Assembly: GCA_020638065.1 (NCBI GenBank)
Contig: JACKJG010000017.1
Span: 1 to 53,163 of the forward strand
DNA from: Hyphomicrobiaceae bacterium
Lineage (GTDB): Bacteria; Pseudomonadota; Alphaproteobacteria; Rhizobiales; Devosiaceae
Reading direction: 5' to 3'
Length of the DNA stretch: 53,163 bases
Both the position numbers and the translations under genes were made by a program. Below, in pieces: positions 25,904 to 35,039 of this stretch. Each line of letters begins with the position of its first letter. Within the stretch, counting starts at the first letter, position 1. The notes below the pieces were generated by a model, which did no database searches, was not told the DNA's origin, and worked only from the letters and a program-made list of their open reading frames with translations.

Positions 25904-27427
25904 TCAAATTCCATCTCTTGTTGAGTTTTTGGTGTGATGATTTCGTTGTTGGAAAGCGACTTTCCGAACAAGTTTCAGCGCGGGAATCGCGAGAACAAAC
26001 ACGGCCGTTAGAGCCAGAAACCCGAAGGCGATCCCATCTTCAAAGAAGATGTTGTAGTCGCCCTGAGACAGCAGCAGGGAGCGTCGGAAGTTCGCCTCGA
26101 TCATCGGCCCGAGCACAACCGCGAGGATCATCGGAGGTAACGGGAAGCCGAACTTGCGCAGGAAATAGCCGATGACGCCAAAGCCCAGCATCACCCAGAC
26201 GTCGAACATTAGACTGCGCAAGGCGAAGACTCCGACGGCGGCCATGGCAACGATCAGGATCGCGAGCACATGGTTTGGCAAGGCGATGACGCGCGCGCAC
26301 AGTGGCAAGGCGAAAGACCCCAGCACGTACATGAATGCGACAGCAGCGAAGAGGCTGAGCATCAGGGTATAAACAATGTCAGGCGCGTTCTGGAACAACG
26401 CTGGGCCGGGTTGCAATCCGTGCAAGAAGAAGGTGCCCATCAACATCGCTGTCGTTGGAGATCCGGGAATGCCCAGGGTGAGAAGAGGGATAAGTGAACC
26501 GCCGACAGTGGCATTGTTCGCCGATTCTGGCGCCGCAACGCCTTTCACTTCGCCTTTTCCAAAGTCTTCAGGGTTCGAAGATAAACGTTGTGTCAGCGTG
26601 TAGCTGAACCATCCGCCAACGCTCGAGCCGACGCCCGGCAGGATGCCGATCAGTGTGCCGATGACACCCCCGCGCAACATTGTCGGCAGGAGGTTCCGCC
26701 ACTGTTCGCGAGACAGAAACAAGTGTCGGAGCGACGTGTCTCCAACGAATTTGGCGGCACCTTTTTCGACCAGGAAGAACGCCTCAGACACGGCGAACAA
26801 TCCGATCATGACTGCCACCACTGGGATGCCGTCTATGAGCTCGTAGCTTCCAAAAGTGAATCTCGTATAGCCGCTTATGGGATCGCTGCCGACAGTTACA
26901 AGCATTAAGCCCAAGCACGCGACTACCAAGCCTTTCACAAGCGAAGAACCGGCAAGAGCAGCAACCATGCTCAGTCCGAAAACACCGACGGCAAAATAGG
27001 CAGGGGGGCCGAAACGAAGTGCAACTCCAACGAGTGGCTGCGCCAAAAGAACTAGTGCTAGCCCTCCGATCAACCCCCCCACCGCGGAGGAACTCAGCGA
27101 CACCCCAAGAGCGAGACGCGCCTGGCCCTTTTGACTCATGGGGTAGCCGTCTACCATGGTTGCCGTGGCGGATGGAGTTCCCGGCGTATTCAAAAGGATT
27201 GCGCTTACCGAACCGCCATATTCAGAGCCCATGTAAAGCGCTGCAAGCATCACGACGCTAAATGTTGGCGAAAGGCTGTAGGTCAAGGGTACCATCAGGG
27301 CGATGCCAACGGCAGAGCCCAGGCCAGGCATGGCCCCGACAAAGATTCCAATTCCGCAACCAATCGCCACTGCCAAGATGGTCTCAATGGTCAGCAGATT
27401 TGCGACACCAATCAGCAACCCATCCAT
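25904..27427 (-). CDS. tctA: Tripartite tricarboxylate transporter large membrane subunit
   Basis: The 507-residue protein has about 11-12 hydrophobic segments and the TctA signature near the N-terminus (GIFVGAMPGLGSAVGIALM, then PLTYSLSP). A second PGLG-like loop (GILPGVGSSVGGW) occurs mid-protein, as expected of the internally duplicated family. It carries the solute through the inner membrane with TctB and the periplasmic TctC. It is 12 bases downstream of tctB. Confidence 0.93.
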   Translation of the reverse strand: MDGLLIGVANLLTIETILAVAIGCGIGIFVGAMPGLGSAVGIALMVPLTYSLSPTFSVVMLAALYMGSEYGGSVSAILLNTPGTPSATATMVDGYPMSQKGQARLALGVSLSSSAVGGLIGGLALVLLAQPLVGVALRFGPPAYFAVGVFGLSMVAALAGSSLVKGLVVACLGLMLVTVGSDPISGYTRFTFGSYELIDGIPVVAVMIGLFAVSEAFFLVEKGAAKFVGDTSLRHLFLSREQWRNLLPTMLRGGVIGTLIGILPGVGSSVGGWFSYTLTQRLSSNPEDFGKGEVKGVAAPESANNATVGGSLIPLLTLGIPGSPTTAMLMGTFFLHGLQPGPALFQNAPDIVYTLMLSLFAAVAFMYVLGSFALPLCARVIALPNHVLAILIVAMAAVGVFALRSLMFDVWVMLGFGVIGYFLRKFGFPLPPMILAVVLGPMIEANFRRSLLLSQGDYNIFFEDGIAFGFLALTAVFVLAIPALKLVRKVAFQQRNHHTKNSTRDGI

Positions 27428-27439
27428 TTCGTTCGCTCC

Positions 27440-27913
27440 TTAGAAGAGATAGCCTGTCGGAAAACTCGTTCGAAGGAGTAATACAAACACCACGAACACA
27501 AACGTGCAGAATATTAGTGAAACGATAAGTGCAAGTTTCAACTCTATTCGATATAGAAAAATGAGAGAAATAATTAGAAATATTGCGGTCGATGAAAAGT
27601 ACCCAACATACTGAATACCGAGTATGTATAATATCGCTAGCGCCACCAATGGTAACACGAGCGGAATGAAACTGGACAAATCAACCCACGAAACGCTGCC
27701 GCGCCCGAATGTTTCCTGTCCCAAGACGATCAACACTAGAACTATCAGCAAAGCACCAACGCCAACCGGAAAGTAACCCGGGCCGACATCTCTTGGGTTG
27801 AAGGTGACCCCAAAGTTCGAGGCGCCGAAGACATAAAGGGCTGCCACGATCAGTAAAATTCCACCGATCACATAGGTTCCCAAACGCATCATTTTCGCGT
27901 TCTCCGGCGCCAC
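27440..27913 (-). CDS. tctB: Tripartite tricarboxylate transporter small membrane subunit
   Basis: The 157-residue protein has about four membrane helices, the usual TctB size. The stretch PRDVGPGYFPVGVGALLIVL near 40-60 is characteristic (DxGPGxFP). It follows tctC by 10 bases and precedes tctA by 12 bases, the standard gene order. Its role is poorly known but required with TctA. Confidence 0.9.
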   Translation of the reverse strand: MAPENAKMMRLGTYVIGGILLIVAALYVFGASNFGVTFNPRDVGPGYFPVGVGALLIVLVLIVLGQETFGRGSVSWVDLSSFIPLVLPLVALAILYILGIQYVGYFSSTAIFLIISLIFLYRIELKLALIVSLIFCTFVFVVFVLLLRTSFPTGYLF

Positions 27914-27923
27914 GATTTATTGT

Positions 27924-28889
27924 CTATTGGATGGTTCCGCTCGCTCGGAAATAGGGCTCCAAACCTGCAGCCATATCGACGACGTAAGCTTCAAACTCAT
28001 CTCCCAAGAACGGCAGCTGGGACTGATTCACGGACACCGCAAATTCTTGCCACTCTGGACTGTCAATCGCGTTGCTCACCGCCTCAGTGATAGCGTCAAC
28101 GGTGGTGTCAGGCGCCCCTGAGCGAATTGCAAGCCCGCGCAGTCCCATGTCGACGATATTGAATCCCAGTTCGGTGAAAGTCGGTACGTCTGGATAGTCG
28201 GCTGTGCGTTCTGGAGTGCTAATCGCAAGCAGGCGCAATTCACCTGCCTCCAACTGAGGTGCTGCTGTACCGGGCGTCATGAACGCCACATCGAGATGCC
28301 CGCCCAAAAGTGCGAGGATTGGTTCCTGCCCGCCTGAAAACGGCACCCATGTGTACTCGTAACCGGTTGCCTCGGCCAGTTTGTAGGCCTGAAAGTCTGG
28401 ACCACCGCGCCCCGAACCGCCAATGCGCAGACCATTTGGGTTGTCCTGCATGTACTGAACGAATTCATCCAGCGTCTCGAGTTCGCTATCGCTGCGCACA
28501 GCAAGGGCTGTACCCTCACCCAACATGGCGGCGATGAATTCGAATTCGTCGATGCCTACTGGCAATGAACCGTCGGCGATTCCGCCAGGAATACGCGCTG
28601 AAATCCCAAGCCAAACGTGTCCATCTGCGGGCTGGGACATCATGAACGCACTGGCCGCGGCTCCACTGCCCGCAGTACGATTTTCGACCGCAATAGTCCA
28701 TCCGGTTTGGTTGGAGATGATCTCCACGAGTTTCCGTGTCATCGTGTCCAAGGCGCCGCCTGCCGATGTAATCACGGCCACGCGGATATCCCGCTCAGGG
28801 AATTGTGCTTGAGCGGAACCGGCGCTCAAGGCAATTGATGAAAACAGAAGTGCGGCCATGGCGCCGCCCGCGAGTTTTGCGAGTTTCAT
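27924..28889 (-). CDS. tctC: Tripartite tricarboxylate transporter substrate-binding protein
   Basis: The 321-residue periplasmic binding protein starts at ATG 28889, preceded by the near-ideal AAAGGAGGAGAGA; the upstream extension to 28985 is not coding. The signal peptide is MKLAKLAGGAMAALLFSSIA...AQA before QFPERDIRV. The mature protein follows the Bug/TctC family (SAGGALDTMTRKLVEIISNQTG near 50; VENRTAGSGA near 75). The family binds carboxylates; an acid handled by the next-door sugar-acid pathway is likely but unproven. Confidence 0.92.
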   Translation of the reverse strand: MKLAKLAGGAMAALLFSSIALSAGSAQAQFPERDIRVAVITSAGGALDTMTRKLVEIISNQTGWTIAVENRTAGSGAAASAFMMSQPADGHVWLGISARIPGGIADGSLPVGIDEFEFIAAMLGEGTALAVRSDSELETLDEFVQYMQDNPNGLRIGGSGRGGPDFQAYKLAEATGYEYTWVPFSGGQEPILALLGGHLDVAFMTPGTAAPQLEAGELRLLAISTPERTADYPDVPTFTELGFNIVDMGLRGLAIRSGAPDTTVDAITEAVSNAIDSPEWQEFAVSVNQSQLPFLGDEFEAYVVDMAAGLEPYFRASGTIQ

Positions 28890-28981
28890 TCTCTCCTCCT
28901 TTGAAACCTCAGAGAACGCCCGGTTACCAATCGCCGGACGCCTCTTCCGGTACACGACTTGACACGGCAACCTTATAGATA

Positions 28982-29003
28982 CCAATACTAATTCTTCGAT
29001 TGG
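28982..29003. promoter_or_regulatory. Inverted CCAAT repeat in the tctC/lysR divergent promoter
   Basis: CCAAT, a 12-base spacer and ATTGG form an inverted repeat flanked by A/T-rich bases (ATA before, ATA after). It lies between the divergent tctC and lysR starts, about 93 bases from tctC and 29 from lysR, and is a plausible LysR binding site. Confidence 0.4.
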
Positions 29004-29031
29004 ATATAGCTCTTATGAATATGGGGTGTTG

Positions 29032-29940
29032 ATGGGCAGAATGAATCTGCGGCAACTCGAGATTTTTCAAGCCGTGATGCGGGCGAAGTCTGTGAGTGGA
29101 GCTGCTCGCTTATTAAATGTATCGCAGCCCACAGTGAGCAATGTTTTGAAGCACACAGAAACCTCGCTTGGACTTTCACTGTTCGAGCGGAAGGGCTCCC
29201 GCCTCATTGCCACACCTGAAGCACAGAGATTATTCCCCGAAGTGGAGAAGGTCTTTTCAAGCGTTGACGCATGCCAGCGCGTGGTTTCAACGCTCAGCGG
29301 GGGTAGTGCCAACTCAGTGGCACTCGCATCATCTTCGACGCTCGTCCAGGCCCATCTGGTTGATGCGATTGCGAGGTTCCGCACAAGCCGTTCGAACATT
29401 GACGTCAGTGTTTTGACTTGTTCGACAGACGAGGTGCTGTCAAGCGTACTACGTCAGCAGGTTGACATCGGGGTCGCTTATGCGCTCCCGGGCTTCGCAG
29501 CAGCTGAAGCAATAACCATTGGCCATACTCAAGTTTGTGCTTTGGTTCACCAAGACGACCCCCTCAGCCAGAAAGCATCATTGCGGCTCTCCGACTTAGT
29601 TGGACGGCCGCTCATTTCCTATCGCAATGAAACTCCGCTGGGCGTTCTTTTGCGCCAAGAAATGCGAGATCAAAAGGTCGACTTGCCAATTTCTATTCGG
29701 GCCAGTTGCCTTGATGCATACATGTTGGTGGCAAATGGTGCGGGAGTCGCCTTGGTAGACAGCATGATAACCAAATGCCGCTTCTACGATAGTGTTGTAA
29801 CACGGACGCTTGAACCAGCGATATCGATCGACATTCGAATCTTGACCGCACCCGGTAGGGCCCGGTCTCAGGTCGAAAGGGAAATGATCGACCACATCAT
29901 CTATACGTTCAACCTCCCGGATGAACCGCGCGTAACGTGA
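29032..29940 (+). CDS. LysR-family regulator (Tct operon)
   Basis: The protein of about 302 residues has a helix-turn-helix at residues about 4-60 (LRQLEIFQAVMRAKSVSGAA, then LNVSQPTVSNVLKH) and the LysR effector domain. ATG 29032 is chosen; a GTG 6 bases upstream and ATG 29041 are alternatives. It is divergent from tctCBA-aldolase and probably activates it in response to the transported acid. It differs clearly from the LysR at 18221. Confidence 0.9.
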   Translation: MGRMNLRQLEIFQAVMRAKSVSGAARLLNVSQPTVSNVLKHTETSLGLSLFERKGSRLIATPEAQRLFPEVEKVFSSVDACQRVVSTLSGGSANSVALASSSTLVQAHLVDAIARFRTSRSNIDVSVLTCSTDEVLSSVLRQQVDIGVAYALPGFAAAEAITIGHTQVCALVHQDDPLSQKASLRLSDLVGRPLISYRNETPLGVLLRQEMRDQKVDLPISIRASCLDAYMLVANGAGVALVDSMITKCRFYDSVVTRTLEPAISIDIRILTAPGRARSQVEREMIDHIIYTFNLPDEPRVT

Positions 29941-30180
29941 ACTTGTATTGACGAAATCCCGCGAACGGTCAGGGGCCAAATCACAGTATTTACCAGCTTT
30001 CATGTTGGGTCAGCATGTGAATGTGACACAAGGTCTAACGCGCTGGCTCCTTAATCCATATTTCCAAGCTCGCGGCCGTTAGTTCGGGCGCACTATTGCA
30101 TACCTGCCGTGCAATCCCGACAGTTGAATTCGAAACTGTATTGCAGCACGCTGAGGCAACTGAATTGCTGGAGAAGAGTC

Positions 30181-30357
30181 ATGAACATATTCGTTGAACT
30201 TGGCCATTTGGTTGACGACTTTGGTCGTGCTCGCCGCGCAGCAACAATGTACTCAAACTTGTCTGCTCTAAGCGACGACCAGTTGCGTTCTAAGGGCCTG
30301 CGTCGCCAAGACATTCCTAGAGTCCTTTTGCAAACAGAGTTTCAAAACCTTCGATAG
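30181..30357 (+). CDS. DUF1127-like small protein
   Basis: The 58-residue protein starts at ATG 30181, preceded by GGAGAAGAG. Residues 24-48 (YSNLSALSDDQLRSKGLRR, then QDIPRVL) follow the pattern of the DUF1127 C-terminal helix pair (LSDxxLxxxGLxRxDI). Proteins of this family are small basic RNA- or phosphate-related regulators in alphaproteobacteria. It stands alone, with no operon partners. The N-terminal half departs from the family's basic WRxR motif. Confidence 0.65.
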   Translation: MNIFVELGHLVDDFGRARRAATMYSNLSALSDDQLRSKGLRRQDIPRVLLQTEFQNLR

Positions 30358-30976
30358 CCGGTCCTCGGCAGTAGCATATTCATTAACATTGCTTGATGTC
30401 GGGCTCTCACCTGCAGCGGGACGAGAGGTTGAATTCGCACAAAGGTCTACTCAAGCAACATGGGGCGGAGGCGCTTGAATGAGGCACTCCATTCGTTCGT
30501 ATTCATAACACTTGGATAGAACACCATTGAAATAGGCACCCTTTACTGCGCTCGGAGCGATCCAGCACAAAAGCATGCGCAGGTTGATCGCTTTTCGGGA
30601 TTTGACAAACTCGAGTAGACTAGGACAACTTCCAAGTACGAATAGATTTTGCCCGTTCACAACTTTACAGTTTGAAGCGGTCCTTCCCAAGGACCAATGC
30701 TCTCCAACGATTTCCCATTCGAAATACGACTTGGTTCCACTGACTGCCGCGACGCGGTTCATTGACTCGGTAGCCGCATAGGGCTAATCGCCGAGCCATG
30801 GGGAGGAGTCTCCCACCGAAAATCTCAATAGTTGCTTGCAGACTGCCCGCTCCGCCGCCCCACATTCTTGTTGGGTTATGAGGACCCATGCGAAAAATGG
30901 CCCACGTTTTCGTGGCGCGTGGGAGTTTTTAACAGCGATACTGCAGCGGCAATTCGACGGGTGCAAACGAACTTGG
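30358..30976. other. Intergenic region without a supported gene
   Basis: About 620 bases between a DUF1127-like gene and an ART-like gene. A minus-strand frame of 103 codons (30451-30762) and several shorter ones lack ribosome sites or motifs. I see no strong hairpin or repeat. Confidence 0.45.
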
Positions 30977-31369
30977 TTACCTATGCACATAGGAGCAGGG
31001 GATCATACACACGCCAACTACGCGCGGCTGCGACACCAACGCTCTTGTGCGCCACACTCCGTCGTCACGTTTGAGTTCTTCGAGACTTCCAAATTTCAAA
31101 GCCAAGATGACGCCGTTCTCGTCGGGTTTTCTGATATTGATCCAATGAGTAAGCGCTTCCATGCTTGTTTCGCCATATGAGATGGTAAGGAGATTGCCTC
31201 CGATCTCAACACCGGGCCGCAGTCCTTGCTTCAAAATGCGGCGTAGCTTCCCAATGGTTGTAGCGTGAAAGAAAACCGTGCTGTCATTTTCCAGGCAGTC
31301 TGGAAAGACATTATATCCTCGACTCTCGAGAGTATCCGGCAGAAATGGAAAGCGGTTCAATCGATTCAT
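30977..31369 (-). CDS. ADP-ribosyltransferase-like small protein
   Basis: The product is about 130 residues (ATG 31369; GTG 31384 possible). It reads VFFHATTIGKLRRILKQGLRPG, then LLTISYGETSMEALTHW, then GVILALKF. A His-x-Thr near a strand followed by a helix ending in GLxPG, a later S-Y-G-E strand and acidic residues near LEELKRDD resemble the H-Y-E layout of KptA/ART-fold proteins. Such proteins can be tRNA phosphotransferases or ADP-ribosylating toxins. The likeness is at motif level only. It stands on the edge of the mobile element, divergent from the next gene. Confidence 0.5.
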   Translation of the reverse strand: MNRLNRFPFLPDTLESRGYNVFPDCLENDSTVFFHATTIGKLRRILKQGLRPGVEIGGNLLTISYGETSMEALTHWINIRKPDENGVILALKFGSLEELKRDDGVWRTRALVSQPRVVGVCMIPCSYVHR

Positions 31370-31442
31370 TCTTTGACCAGCCACGCCAACACCGAGATCA
31401 TCACTATCCGCAATTCACAGTCCGAAACCAAGCCTGAGTTAG

Positions 31443-32006
31443 ATGGACAACTACCCTGACAATTTGGCGCCTGAGTTTGACGAAGGAGGAGGGGTCGCGA
31501 CGCCGTTTGAAGAATGGTGGCCGTCCGTTTCTGAAAGATTTCCGCGTGTCCCAAAACAGGTAGCGAAGGACTGGCTCCACCGACATTGGAGTCATTCTCC
31601 CTTTGGGTGGTTACCTTCGCCCGCCTACTATTTTGAACTCGTAAGTTGGCCCACAGAGGGCCTAAAGCGGATTCGAACAGGATGGAGCAATTTTGCCGCA
31701 AAACCGGATGAAGCATTGGCCCACGGGAAGTATCTTGTCGAGGAACACCATAGGGAATGGGGCTTCGATCTCGTTCAATTCATGATTGATCACGGCACCT
31801 TTCCGGTGCCTCCGGTTGCAATGGACAACAATGATGGACACCTCTCTTTCTTGAGAGGGGCTCCGCGTCCATACCCTGAGGGTTATCTGCTTATAGAAGG
31901 ACACCTACGTTTCAACATCGCCACCTATCTCGCGGCGCAGGGCCGGTTGCTTTCCCAGGTTCCTTTCTGGCTGATGAAGCGCAACAATTCCTTGCAGGAG
32001 TTTTGA
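31443..32006 (+). CDS. Hypothetical protein with ParB-like LIEGH segment
   Basis: The 187-residue protein is not assigned to a known family with confidence. It is rich in tryptophan and proline in the N-terminal half (EEWWPSVSERFP; DWLHRHWSHSPFGWLPSP). Near residue 155 GYLLIEGHLRFNIATYL resembles the LIEGHRR motif of ParB/Srx-fold proteins, and it ends in VPFWLMKR. There is no membrane segment. It converges with the helicase-like gene and the two share a large inverted repeat at their 3' ends. Confidence 0.6.
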   Translation: MDNYPDNLAPEFDEGGGVATPFEEWWPSVSERFPRVPKQVAKDWLHRHWSHSPFGWLPSPAYYFELVSWPTEGLKRIRTGWSNFAAKPDEALAHGKYLVEEHHREWGFDLVQFMIDHGTFPVPPVAMDNNDGHLSFLRGAPRPYPEGYLLIEGHLRFNIATYLAAQGRLLSQVPFWLMKRNNSLQEF

Positions 32007-32103
32007 TTCAACCGGATCAAGGGGGATCAATTTCCCTACGTATTTGAACGAAGCAACGGTCACGTTAAGGGGGAAATTGACTCAGGTTGACCCGGTTCAA
32101 TCA
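32004..32103. repeat. Long imperfect inverted repeat between convergent genes
   Basis: Arm one (from 32004) begins TGATTCAACCGGATCAA and ends GATCAATTTCCCT. Arm two, read on the minus strand from 32103, begins TGATTGAACCGGGTCAA and ends GAGTCAATTTCCCCCT. The arms are about 34 bases, with about 30 bases between. Both stop codons of the flanking convergent genes lie inside the arms. It could act as a two-way terminator, or be an end of a mobile element. Confidence 0.6.
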
Positions 32104-33674
32104 GGCTCATCGACCATTTCCAATCGGTATTCGGTGGATTCGCCTTTAACCGCGTGCAGTTGGATCCGCATTCCATCAACAATGCGTCCTTTGTATTTGG
32201 TCAGATAGCGGCCAACGGTCTTTGTGGTCTTGAACCGGGGAAACAATGTCAGCAACGCTTCATCGAGGTCATTGTCTATTGCATCGACGCTGTCGCCAAA
32301 ATCGGGCTGCGCCGCATCGATGACCTGTTTTGCGGTGACCCATTTCTCCGTCCCGATGACCTTAAGCCAGGCGCGCATCAGTGCGGCCAGATTGTCTCGC
32401 TCAGGATCAATGGCATCGAGTGCCTCGCGTGTGGCGCAGGGGTCGGGCTCACCTAACCAGACGAGCGCCCCGCGCACAAGATTCGACCAGTCTTCAAAAC
32501 GGCCAAATGCGTCCAGGTCTTCAACACCTGGACGGCCTGCCACCACAAAAGCCCGCAGCACTGTCAGCGCAGCGGCAACCAGTCGGGGTCGGTGTTCAGG
32601 TACATAGGTCCTCAGATCACGGTCAAATTTCCGCGCACCAGGGTTTTCGACCCCGGCGTCGAGATGGCACATGATCACGCGGGTGCGAATGTCTCCTTCG
32701 AACTGCAACCCATTACCGTTGAGCAGAAACAGGACATTGGTCGGCACCGTCCTATTGCCCGATATGCCCAGCACCCGGCATTGCCATTCTTCGGCAGTCA
32801 GCACAGTGCAGAACTCGTCTGACCGTACCGGGCGATCGATATTATCGATGACGATAACTGGATCGCCCTGCAGCAGAATCGAGAACAGGCGCTTGTCGAA
32901 CTCTTCTTCAGACTTGCCTTGCGAGATCGCCGAAGTGGGGCGGCCCGTCGCAATGATCGAGACCACATCGCACAACAAGGTCTTGCCCGTAGCCATGGAT
33001 GTCGCGTCGAAGCCGTGTCCGGGTGCAGTCCGCAAAGCCTTGCGACACACGCCCGTCAAAATGGCTGACAGCGCGACAGACCGATGCGAGCTCGGATCAC
33101 CAAGTTCTCCATCCTCATCGTCCGGCACGAATGGGAAGTCCTTGATGACGTCCTTCAAACCATCCAGGGCATGCAGGGCATCCTTGCGGGTCGGGCTTTC
33201 AGGTATCTCGGGGAAAGTAACCCCGCCGGTGTCGAGCCAGATGCCCGAGGCATCATCGTATCCTGGCTTTGACAGGACCGTGCCGTCGGCCCGAAGCGTT
33301 GGCGCTTCAACGATGCCGCGCAGCACGCGCAGTTTCCAGGTGCCCCGTGCATTGAAGTGCTTGGCAAACTCCAGCGGTGGCAGGTTTTCCACCCACTGTT
33401 CACGCCGCGCATTCCAGGTCGCGAACTTGACCGAGCGCGCAATGGTTTCAAGCAGCAGGTGATCGTTCGGGGTGTGAATGACCAGAGCGCCGGCCGGTCG
33501 ACGTATGCCCGCATCTTCGGCAGCGTCGTCCAGACGGATCACTCGGACCAGGCGCCCCTTGGACTGAAACAAGGGAACGGATTGATCAATCAATCGCTGT
33601 TCGGTCTCGTCCAAAATCTGCGGAAGCTTTGCGCGATGATATTTGATGGCAGTATTCTTAAATTGCTTATTCAA
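32097..33674 (-). CDS. Helicase/ATPase-like replication protein of mobile element
   Basis: The 525-residue protein carries a P-loop variant SMATGKTLLCDVVS near residue 228-241 and a Walker-B-like VIVIDNID near 273. A downstream NGNGLQFEGDIRTRVI resembles sensor-region residues of phage-type primase-helicases. It overlaps the primase gene by 4 bases (ATGA), so both are translated together and likely act as a split primase-helicase that replicates the element. The N-terminal 180 residues have no motif that I recognise. Length and layout match DUF927-like helicases loosely. Confidence 0.7.
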   Translation of the reverse strand: MNKQFKNTAIKYHRAKLPQILDETEQRLIDQSVPLFQSKGRLVRVIRLDDAAEDAGIRRPAGALVIHTPNDHLLLETIARSVKFATWNARREQWVENLPPLEFAKHFNARGTWKLRVLRGIVEAPTLRADGTVLSKPGYDDASGIWLDTGGVTFPEIPESPTRKDALHALDGLKDVIKDFPFVPDDEDGELGDPSSHRSVALSAILTGVCRKALRTAPGHGFDATSMATGKTLLCDVVSIIATGRPTSAISQGKSEEEFDKRLFSILLQGDPVIVIDNIDRPVRSDEFCTVLTAEEWQCRVLGISGNRTVPTNVLFLLNGNGLQFEGDIRTRVIMCHLDAGVENPGARKFDRDLRTYVPEHRPRLVAAALTVLRAFVVAGRPGVEDLDAFGRFEDWSNLVRGALVWLGEPDPCATREALDAIDPERDNLAALMRAWLKVIGTEKWVTAKQVIDAAQPDFGDSVDAIDNDLDEALLTLFPRFKTTKTVGRYLTKYKGRIVDGMRIQLHAVKGESTEYRLEMVDEPD

Positions 33675-35038
33675 GGCTTTGCCCTCCGTTTCCGGTGCAC
33701 CTGATCGACCTGAACGACCTGATCATTATGAATGGTGAGAGTGTCGTCGACCGCCGTCATGATCTCGTTATGCAGAAAGGCGGGATGCGACGTAGTTGGT
33801 TGACCAAATATTTGCTCAACGACGTCGGCGCGCCCTGCGGCACGCACCTGGGCGATGAGTGTTCGCACCGTGATCTTGCGGCGTTTCGAGTCTGCGTTTG
33901 ACGCGCTATCCCAGGCCTTGATCACTTCCCTGCTGGCAGTGGCATCACCATACCCGGGAATGCCGCCACACCAGTCGACGAAGACGTCGCGGGCCGCGGT
34001 CACACCATGGGTGGCGTCATGGGCGGCGAACAACAAAGACAGCCAATCATGGTGACCGGTGAAATCGTCGGGATCGAGGACATTGAGCAGGCGCTCGAGC
34101 TGTTCCGCCGATATACCGCCCGCGCCAGAATTCATTGTGCCTTTGGCCTGGTGCTTTGGCGCGCCCGTTTCATGTAATTGCAGCCACGACGCCGCGACAG
34201 GCGCCAGTTGGCCGAGCCCTGCCCCATCAAAGAATGCTGAAAGGTCAGAACTGTCGGCCTTCGGCATGTTTCCGGCGAAGCGAATGACTGTTGCCACCGC
34301 TGCTGCCATGTCGGCCGCGACGCTCGGTGTGCCGCCGGCATGAGCAAAAGCACCTTGCAAACGGGACAGGTGGGCCGACTTGTCACCCTCCTCGTCCGGC
34401 GCAATCGCCGCCGCCAGCGCACAAAAAGCCAGGTGGCCGAGCCGCTTGAGCAGGTCTTCCAGACCCATCTCGGGGATATCGACCCGGCACCCAGCCGGAT
34501 CCGACCAGACCAGACGATCAGCGACGCCCTTGCCGTCGATCAGAACGCTCGGCGGGACCGCGCTCTGGGTGCCCTTTGATCCGCGAAACTCAATGATGGT
34601 AGTTGGAAGACCCCTGTTCTTCAGGGCCATAGATTCACGTTTTGACCGCACGCCGAAAACCCGATGCAGGTCCGGCGTGTCCTTGACCATCACCAGCCGA
34701 TGCCCCCGCTGGCCCGCCTTCTGGCTTTGCCGCCCGAATTCTGGAAGGTGGCTGATGCCGAATATGTCGAAAGACGCCAATGTCCGCGCCTGCGGACTGT
34801 CGAGGTCAATGTCGCACAGCCCGCCGCTGTCCGGACCAAAGCGCAATCCAATATTGTCTGTGAACTGAAAATCGTCTGGCCGGCGCTCGAGATCGGGCCA
34901 GCCGCGCTCAAAAGCCATCTTCGTGCCGCCGCGCAGGCGCACAAGCTTGAAGCCTCGAGCATGCAGGCACGCCGCCGCAGCGCGCACCGAATGAAGTGCA
35001 CGCTGCGGTTGCGGTGCGCGAGAGTTGCCGGGGGTCAT
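33671..35038 (-). CDS. Bifunctional primase-polymerase (AEP-type) protein
   Basis: The 455-residue protein begins at ATG 35038, 1 base after the stop of the small gene upstream and with GGAG before it. The prim-pol metal site is visible as CDIDLDSPQAR near residue 95, preceded by NIGLRFGPDSGGL. HRLVMVKD and TIIEFRGSKGTQSAVPPS continue the fold. Near residue 300-370 LERLLNVLDPDDFTGHHDWL, then FVDWCGGIPGYGD resembles a PriCT-type domain that couples to a helicase. Together with the next gene it would prime and unwind DNA for the element. Confidence 0.8.
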   Translation of the reverse strand: MTPGNSRAPQPQRALHSVRAAAACLHARGFKLVRLRGGTKMAFERGWPDLERRPDDFQFTDNIGLRFGPDSGGLCDIDLDSPQARTLASFDIFGISHLPEFGRQSQKAGQRGHRLVMVKDTPDLHRVFGVRSKRESMALKNRGLPTTIIEFRGSKGTQSAVPPSVLIDGKGVADRLVWSDPAGCRVDIPEMGLEDLLKRLGHLAFCALAAAIAPDEEGDKSAHLSRLQGAFAHAGGTPSVAADMAAAVATVIRFAGNMPKADSSDLSAFFDGAGLGQLAPVAASWLQLHETGAPKHQAKGTMNSGAGGISAEQLERLLNVLDPDDFTGHHDWLSLLFAAHDATHGVTAARDVFVDWCGGIPGYGDATASREVIKAWDSASNADSKRRKITVRTLIAQVRAAGRADVVEQIFGQPTTSHPAFLHNEIMTAVDDTLTIHNDQVVQVDQVHRKRRAKP

Positions 35039-35039
35039 A

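Noticed and set aside
32671..33462. A 263-codon plus-strand frame opposite the helicase-like gene
   Set aside because: It is rich in Ser, Arg and Pro as expected of an antisense frame; the minus strand shows the P-loop and the 4-base overlap with the primase gene.
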